Assembly (NCBI GenBank): GCA_900757295.1
Contig: CAAENH010000129.1
Location: 1-5,610 of the forward strand
DNA from: Bacilli bacterium
GTDB lineage: Bacteria > Bacillota_I > Bacilli_A > RF39 > UBA660
Direction: 5' to 3'
Length of the DNA: 5,610 nucleotides
Shown here: in pieces, positions 1 to 3,952 of the stretch
Position numbering within the stretch: the stretch's first letter is position 1
Layout of the letters: every line of letters starts with the position of its first letter
The notes under the pieces: generated by a model
What the model was told of the DNA's origin: nothing
The model's input: only the letters and a program-made list of their open reading frames with translations
Databases searched by the model: none
Translations under genes and position numbers: made by a program

Positions 1-1
1 T

Positions 2-802
2 ACAAATTTTGATGATTGTGATAAGTCAATTTTAAGTCATGAATTTTTACATGTATTTACTAATTATGGAGATTATCAATATGGTGTTGGTTTGGCTGAA
101 CCTATAAATGTAATGTTTAATAATGAATATTTTGGAAACTGTGATAATGGTTATGATCAATTTTATCAAAATGGTAGAAAGTATTTAAAATTACTTATTG
201 AAATTTTAGGTAAAGAATGTATATGCAAATATCATGCAAATGCTAATCCAAATATTATAATTAATCGTTTAATGGATATTATTCCTGATAATACAAAAGC
301 TGTTAATATAGTAGCATCAATGGATTATGTTGTTTGGAATAAAGATGGAGATAATTTAGATAGTGCTATGTATCAAGAAATTGTTTCAGATTTCCTTGAT
401 GATTTAAATGATTATTATAAAATGGTTAATAATAAAGAAATAAATGAAGATTTATATTTATCATATTTTTTTGATAAAAATGCATTTTCTAACGAATTAA
501 GTAATTCTTATAATTTAGATAGTCAAACAAAGGAAATATTAATAAAGAATACCACTTTAAAAAAAGATAAAATTTATTTTAATACAGTTAATGAAACAGA
601 TGAATATGTAATAAATTTTCCAACATCTACTGCTAATGAATACAATTATTTAACTTTTGACGAATTAATTAAATATGATGAAAAATATAATTATATTGGA
701 ATACCATTTGCTAAAACTAGTGATAATAAATATATTGTTCCTATTGGAGCAGATTATGTTGATTTAACAATAAATAGCTATACTAATAATCTTGGCAGAT
801 AA
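2..802 (+). CDS. HEXXH zinc-metallopeptidase-like protein, 5'-truncated by the window edge
   Basis: The reading frame is open from the first bases, so the N-terminus lies upstream and 266 residues are visible. Near the start is SHEFLHVF (HEFLH at 38-52), an HEXXH zinc-binding/catalytic signature. It is followed 15 residues after the second His by GLAEPIN, whose Glu (98-100) is a plausible third zinc ligand, as in gluzincins. In such enzymes the two His and the distal Glu hold zinc and the Glu of HEXXH activates water. The rest (FNNEYFG, then a helical LKLLIEILG stretch, then an acidic, Asn/Tyr/Lys-rich C-terminal half) matches no family I recognise. No membrane segment is visible in this part; a signal peptide or anchor could lie upstream. 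TTG at 92 is an internal Leu, not the start, because the frame and the HEXXH motif extend upstream of it. The frame ends at TAA, with a possible terminator just after. Peptidase assignment is inferred from the motif alone; substrate unknown. Confidence 0.75.
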   Translation, partial: TNFDDCDKSILSHEFLHVFTNYGDYQYGVGLAEPINVMFNNEYFGNCDNGYDQFYQNGRKYLKLLIEILGKECICKYHANANPNIIINRLMDIIPDNTKAVNIVASMDYVVWNKDGDNLDSAMYQEIVSDFLDDLNDYYKMVNNKEINEDLYLSYFFDKNAFSNELSNSYNLDSQTKEILIKNTTLKKDKIYFNTVNETDEYVINFPTSTANEYNYLTFDELIKYDEKYNYIGIPFAKTSDNKYIVPIGADYVDLTINSYTNNLGR

Positions 803-805
803 ATT

Positions 806-857
806 AAAGGAATGTGAAGAATTTTTCACTATAAATTTGTTCTCATTTCTTTTTTTT
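806..857 (+). terminator. Possible rho-independent terminator after the HEXXH gene
   Basis: The arm at 806-818 can pair with 840-853, with one bulge (T846), one T-T mismatch and one G-U pair, around a 21-nt loop; a T-run (850-857) follows. The stem is imperfect and A/U-rich. A competing small hairpin (814-829, GTGAA/TTCAC ends) lies inside it. It is weaker than the two other terminators in the window, but correctly placed between a stop codon and a new promoter. Confidence 0.4.
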
Positions 858-858
858 A

Positions 859-867
859 TGATATAAT
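859..867 (+). promoter_or_regulatory. Extended -10 promoter (TGATATAAT) for the transporter gene
   Basis: TGATATAAT is an exact TGn-TATAAT extended -10 element for the housekeeping sigma factor. No good -35 exists: the best is TTGTTC at 837-842 with a 19-base spacer, which fits an extended -10 promoter. Transcription would begin near 873-875, giving a leader of only about 14 nt that starts almost at the Shine-Dalgarno. No room remains for a riboswitch or attenuator. Confidence 0.65.
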
Positions 868-875
868 TACGTTGA

Positions 876-881
876 GGGAGG
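876..881 (+). promoter_or_regulatory. Strong Shine-Dalgarno fixing the transporter start
   Basis: GGGAGG lies six bases before ATG 888. Three in-frame ATGs occur close together (888, 897, 900). Only the first has ideal spacing, so 888 is the chosen start. Confidence 0.75.
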
Positions 882-887
882 ATAGAT

Positions 888-2339
888 ATGAAAAATATGA
901 TGAAAAAATATGACTTATTTAAAATTGTTGGAATTACAATTTTATTTGTAGCTTTACTTACATGGTTAATTCCAGTTAGTCAATATACTGGAAATGAGAT
1001 GTATGTTGGTGATATTTCACGTTTAGGTATTGCTAATTTATTTGCTACAGGTATTTATTCGTTAAATACTATTATGTACCAAGTAACATTTTTATTAGTT
1101 TTAGGTGGCTTTTATGGATTATTAAGTAGCATAGATGCTTATAAAACTTTAATAAATAAAATTGTAAAAAAACTTGAAGGAAAAGAAATTGTATTTGTTT
1201 TAGTTACTTCTTTTGCTTTTGCAGGATTAGCATCTATAACAAGTGATATTTATCAAATGTTAATTTTTGTTCCATTTATAATTACTATTATTTCTAATTT
1301 AAAGATGGACAAAATTACAGCTTTATGTACTACATTTGGATCTATATTAATTGGTAGATTAGGTGCTACATATAGCCCATATGCTTATAATTATTTAAAT
1401 TCATATTTTAGTATTGATTTCAATTCAGAAATTATTACTAAAATAGCAATATTTGTATTATCTTATGTTTTATTTAATTTCTTTAATTTCTTACATGTTA
1501 AAGAAACATTAAAAAATAAAAAAAGAGATATTATTGCTGAAGATAAATTTGCTATAGCAGTAGAAGAAAAGAAAACTAAGAATAAAAAAGCTACTGCTAA
1601 AGTAAATTATATTCCTTTAATAATTGTTTTAGCTTTTGTAGTAATTTTCCAAATATTAGGATTTGTTGCATGGAATACTTCATTTGGAATAAAAGCATTT
1701 GATAGTTTCCATAATTGGTTACTTGGAATCAAAGTTGGAGATCATGCAATATTCTCATATATTTTAGGTACTTCTGAAATAGGTATTGTTAAAGCATTAG
1801 GCACTTGGGATTTATTTAATATAGAAATTATCCTAATATTAGCTGTAATGGTTTTAGCAGTTGCATATAAAGTAAGCTTTAATGATTTAATAAGTCGTTT
1901 CATTGAAGGTGTTAAAAAAATGGGAAGATTAGCATTATTATTAATAATGATATATGCTATTTTCATCATTACTTATTGGAGTCCTATTGTTCCAACTATA
2001 GTAGATTGGATTATGGGATTATCTAAACACTTCAATATATATTTAGCATCTATTGCAAGTTTCATTGCATCATTCTTAAATGTTGATTTAGATTTTGCTA
2101 CATATTCTTTAGGTTTATATTTAGCAAATATAGCTGGTAATCATACTAGCTTAATGGCAATTATAATGAACAGTATGCATGGATTTGCAGGTTTCTTCGT
2201 TCCAACAAGTGGAATTTTAATGTTAGGTTTAGCATATTTGAATATTCCATATAAGGATTGGATGAAATATATCTGGCGTTTCTTAATTGGAATGCTAGTA
2301 GGCTTACTAATTATTTTTACAATAGTAAGATATTTATAA
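888..2339 (+). CDS. YfcC/DcuC-like multi-pass membrane transporter
   Basis: A 483-residue integral membrane protein with about 11-13 hydrophobic segments, among them 12-29, 67-80, 101-116, 121-138, 183-203, 241-262, 313-326, 346-364, 383-398 and 462-482. A Lys-rich, probably cytoplasmic loop (205-239) splits it into two halves. Family-like features are LTWLIPVSQY after the first helix (compare the LTWxxPxGxY of YfcC proteins), the LLVLGGFYGLL helix followed by a Lys-rich KIVKKLEGKE segment, the GSILIGRLGATYSPY loop, and the C-terminal FVPTSGILMLGLAYLNIPY with its PTSG turn. These resemble the DcuC/YfcC group of the ion-transporter superfamily, which carries C4-dicarboxylates, arginine/ornithine or related anions and amino acids; the substrate cannot be read here. 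The middle is divergent: the expected GMxEE-type hairpin is instead AGLASITSDIYQM. The gene has its own promoter and terminator, so it looks monocistronic and unrelated to the polysaccharide genes downstream. Confidence 0.75.
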   Translation: MKNMMKKYDLFKIVGITILFVALLTWLIPVSQYTGNEMYVGDISRLGIANLFATGIYSLNTIMYQVTFLLVLGGFYGLLSSIDAYKTLINKIVKKLEGKEIVFVLVTSFAFAGLASITSDIYQMLIFVPFIITIISNLKMDKITALCTTFGSILIGRLGATYSPYAYNYLNSYFSIDFNSEIITKIAIFVLSYVLFNFFNFLHVKETLKNKKRDIIAEDKFAIAVEEKKTKNKKATAKVNYIPLIIVLAFVVIFQILGFVAWNTSFGIKAFDSFHNWLLGIKVGDHAIFSYILGTSEIGIVKALGTWDLFNIEIILILAVMVLAVAYKVSFNDLISRFIEGVKKMGRLALLLIMIYAIFIITYWSPIVPTIVDWIMGLSKHFNIYLASIASFIASFLNVDLDFATYSLGLYLANIAGNHTSLMAIIMNSMHGFAGFFVPTSGILMLGLAYLNIPYKDWMKYIWRFLIGMLVGLLIIFTIVRYL

Positions 2340-2341
2340 TT

Positions 2342-2372
2342 AAGAATTTATCATTGGATAAATTCTTTTTTT
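2342..2372 (+). terminator. Rho-independent terminator after the transporter gene
   Basis: A perfect 11-bp inverted repeat (2342-2352 with 2357-2367) has a 4-nt loop ATTG, and a T-run at 2366-2372. It starts two bases after the TAA stop. Although A/T-rich, it is the cleanest terminator in the window and separates the transporter from the envelope genes. Confidence 0.9.
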
Positions 2373-2409
2373 GTATTATTTTATAGATGATAATTTGTAA
2401 TATTTAGTG

Positions 2410-2427
2410 TATAATATACATTAGGAG
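2410..2427 (+). promoter_or_regulatory. Promoter -10 (TATAAT) and ribosome binding site for the tagO-like gene
   Basis: An exact TATAAT (2410-2415) lies between the upstream terminator and this gene. A TG abuts it directly, so it is not a standard TGn extension. No recognisable -35 exists at 16-18 bases. AGGAG (2423-2427) sits eight bases before ATG 2436 and supports that start. The predicted start of transcription (about 2421-2423) would give a very short leader beginning near the ribosome site. Confidence 0.55.
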
Positions 2428-2435
2428 TTTTTATT

Positions 2436-3500
2436 ATGAATTTATTAGAAATAAATGGTAATAATATATTTACAATAATAATTGTTACTTTTATAACAAG
2501 TGCTATTTTAGTGCCAATAATGAAAACTGTTGCAGTACATGTTAATGCAATGGATTATCCAAATGAGCGTAAAGTTCATAAAAAGCCAATGCCTAGATTA
2601 GGTGGAGTAGCTATATTTTTATCATTTTTGGTTGGATATATGTTGTTTGCCAATGGCTCTGTTAGAATGTTATCCATTTTAATAGGAAGCTTTGTAATAG
2701 TGTTAATGGGGATTTTTGATGATATTAATCCTATTAAGGCAAGATATAAATTTATTATTCAAATAATTGCAGCATGTATAACAACATTTTATGGAAATAT
2801 TGTATTAAATGATATTTCATTATTTGGTTTAAATTTGAGTTTTCCAGAACCATTAAATTATATTGTCACTGTTTTTATTGTAATTTCTATTACTAATGCA
2901 ATGAATTTAATTGATGGTTTAGACGGTTTAGCAAGTGGAATTTCATGTATTTACTTTGGTACAATAGCTATAATAGCAGGTATTTTAAATAATACAGGTG
3001 GCTTAGATGTTATTTTAGCTTTAATTATGTTAGGCGCTACTTTAGGATTTCTTGTTTATAATTTTCCACCGGCAACTATATTTATGGGAGATTCTGGGAG
3101 TCAATTCTTAGGCTTTATTATTGCAATTATTTCTTTATTAGGATTTAAAGGAACTACCATAACTTCATTAATCGTTCCACTTCTAATTTTAGCAATACCA
3201 ATTTTTGATGTAGTTTTAGCTATCTTTAGAAGATTAATTCGTGGGAATGGAATAATGAAGGCTGATAAAGAGCATTTTCATCATCAATTATTAAAAATGA
3301 AATTTAGTCAAAGAAAAACTATTTTAATAATTTATTTTATCAACTTTATCTTTGCTGCTGTTTCAATATTTTATGTATTAGGCGATAATCAAATAGCTAT
3401 TGTGATTTATATTATTTTAATGATAGCATTACTATTCTTTGTTTTAAAAACTGATATTTTATTTGATCATCATAAAAATGATAATACTAAAAATAAATAG
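2436..3500 (+). CDS. tagO: TagO/WecA-type undecaprenyl-phosphate GlcNAc-1-phosphate transferase
   Basis: This 354-residue integral membrane enzyme of the MraY/WecA/TagO (polyprenyl-phosphate HexNAc-1-P transferase) family is close to the usual length of about 350. Family members transfer a HexNAc-1-phosphate, in TagO and WecA GlcNAc-1-P from UDP-GlcNAc, to undecaprenyl phosphate on the cytoplasmic face. That starts wall teichoic acid, O-antigen or similar polymers. About 11 hydrophobic helices are visible. Diagnostic motifs in order are MDYPNERKVHKKPMPRLGG (39-57), the Asp-Asp pair GIFDD (92-96), NAMNLIDGLDG (154-164; N157, D160, D163), ATIFMGDSGS (213-222; D219), PIFDV (255-259; D258), and the HFHH loop (280-283) typical of the GlcNAc-using branch. 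No key residue is missing. Upstream are its own promoter and an AGGAG site; its stop codon lies inside its terminator. A TagA/WecG-like domain encoded 2 kb downstream would catalyse the next step. tagO, wecA, tuaA and rgpG are alternative names that sequence alone cannot separate. Confidence 0.92.
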   Translation: MNLLEINGNNIFTIIIVTFITSAILVPIMKTVAVHVNAMDYPNERKVHKKPMPRLGGVAIFLSFLVGYMLFANGSVRMLSILIGSFVIVLMGIFDDINPIKARYKFIIQIIAACITTFYGNIVLNDISLFGLNLSFPEPLNYIVTVFIVISITNAMNLIDGLDGLASGISCIYFGTIAIIAGILNNTGGLDVILALIMLGATLGFLVYNFPPATIFMGDSGSQFLGFIIAIISLLGFKGTTITSLIVPLLILAIPIFDVVLAIFRRLIRGNGIMKADKEHFHHQLLKMKFSQRKTILIIYFINFIFAAVSIFYVLGDNQIAIVIYIILMIALLFFVLKTDILFDHHKNDNTKNK

Positions 3501-3512
3501 TATTATTTTTTT
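3481..3512 (+). terminator. Rho-independent terminator overlapping the end of the tagO-like gene
   Basis: A perfect 9-bp repeat (3481-3489 with 3498-3506) encloses an 8-nt A-rich loop and runs into seven Ts (3506-3512). The stop codon TAG (3498-3500) forms the first three bases of the right arm, so the last six sense codons and the stop are part of the hairpin. Confidence 0.8.
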
Positions 3513-3520
3513 ATGTAATT

Positions 3521-3529
3521 TGATAAAAT
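3521..3529 (+). promoter_or_regulatory. Extended -10 promoter (TGATAAAAT) upstream of the broken gene and the fusion gene
   Basis: TGATAAAAT matches TGn-TATAAT with one mismatch and has the same TGA prefix as the promoter at 859. No -35 is evident. It follows a terminator, so it probably starts the transcript that passes through the degraded segment into the ligase/glycosyltransferase fusion. I see no other promoter or terminator between it and that gene. Confidence 0.45.
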
Positions 3530-3541
3530 ATTGTTATGTAT

Positions 3542-3547
3542 GGGTGG
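3542..3547 (+). promoter_or_regulatory. Variant Shine-Dalgarno of the broken glycosyltransferase
   Basis: GGGTGG, five bases before ATG 3553, differs from the ideal GGAGG core by one central mismatch. It supports 3553, not the in-frame ATG at 3463 inside the tagO-like gene, as the original start. Confidence 0.4.
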
Positions 3548-3552
3548 TAAAC

Positions 3553-3952
3553 ATGAAGAAAGAGAAAAATAAAATAGCGGTATTGATACCATGCATAATG
3601 AAAGTGAACTGTATATTTATGAAAATACTTATCCGGAATTTAAAGAGCAATCTAAATTACCGTTAGTTAATAAGATTATTAAAAAAGTTACTTCATATTA
3701 TCAAAGTAGTATTTTAAAATTGTTAACTATGAGACCTGCAATATATATTTGTCTAGTATATGTGTTATTTTAATAGTTAAAAAATTAAAAAATAAAAGAT
3801 ATTATTTAATATTGTTACCTAGTATATTGAATGCAGTCTCAATTGCTTCGGCTATGCCAGTAGCGTCAACTAGATATTTATATATTTCATTTTTAAGTTT
3901 ATGGTTTATAGGCATTATAACTTTAAAAATATTAAGGAATGATAGAAAATGA
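3553..3952 (+). pseudogene. Degraded remnant: family-2 glycosyltransferase start joined to a membrane-protein tail, two frameshifts
   Basis: Three frames must be joined to read this. From 3553 the first 14 residues, MKKEKNKIAVLIPC, are the typical first strand of a family-2 glycosyltransferase, where YNE should follow. The frame then breaks; one missing base near 3592-3597 would restore IPC-x-NESE. After NESE the sequence no longer resembles a glycosyltransferase. It continues as LYIYENTYPEF, a charged stretch and a helix MRPAIYICLVYVLF that stops at 3771-3773. One T missing from the run 3768-3771 restores LIVKKLKNKRYYL, a further helix, VASTRYLYISFLSLWFIG and the end at TGA 3950-3952. The latter part resembles the C-terminal helices of a large polytopic GT-C-like or DUF6020-like membrane protein. 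About 130 residues remain of two proteins that normally total many hundreds. It is most simply an internal deletion fusing two neighbouring genes, followed by decay. Sequencing errors could explain the single-base shifts but not the missing bodies. The ATGA overlap with the next gene preserves an old operon junction. Confidence 0.7.
3934..3938 (+). promoter_or_regulatory. Ribosome binding site of the fusion gene, inside the remnant
   Basis: AAGGA lies ten bases before ATG 3949, within the last codons of the remnant. With the ATGA stop/start overlap this was probably a coupled start. Since ribosomes from 3553 now stop at 3664-3666, the gene must rely on this site. Confidence 0.5.

Noticed and set aside
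92..94. TTG as a start codon of the first gene
   Set aside because: The frame is open to the window edge and the HEFLH motif lies upstream of it; there is no Shine-Dalgarno before 92.
1742..1969. 75-codon reading frame on the - strand inside the transporter gene
   Set aside because: It is antisense to well-supported coding sequence, has no ribosome site, and shows low-complexity residues typical of a shadow frame.
3463..3552. Upstream in-frame ATG extension of the broken glycosyltransferase into the tagO-like gene
   Set aside because: It crosses the terminator hairpin and the promoter; the translated extension is not protein-like, and a better start with a ribosome site is at 3553.
3591..3773. 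A stand-alone 60-residue gene starting at ATG 3591
   Set aside because: No ribosome site precedes it, and its ATG is the out-of-frame reading of the Pro-Cys codons of the GT2 start; it is better read as a frameshifted part of the remnant.
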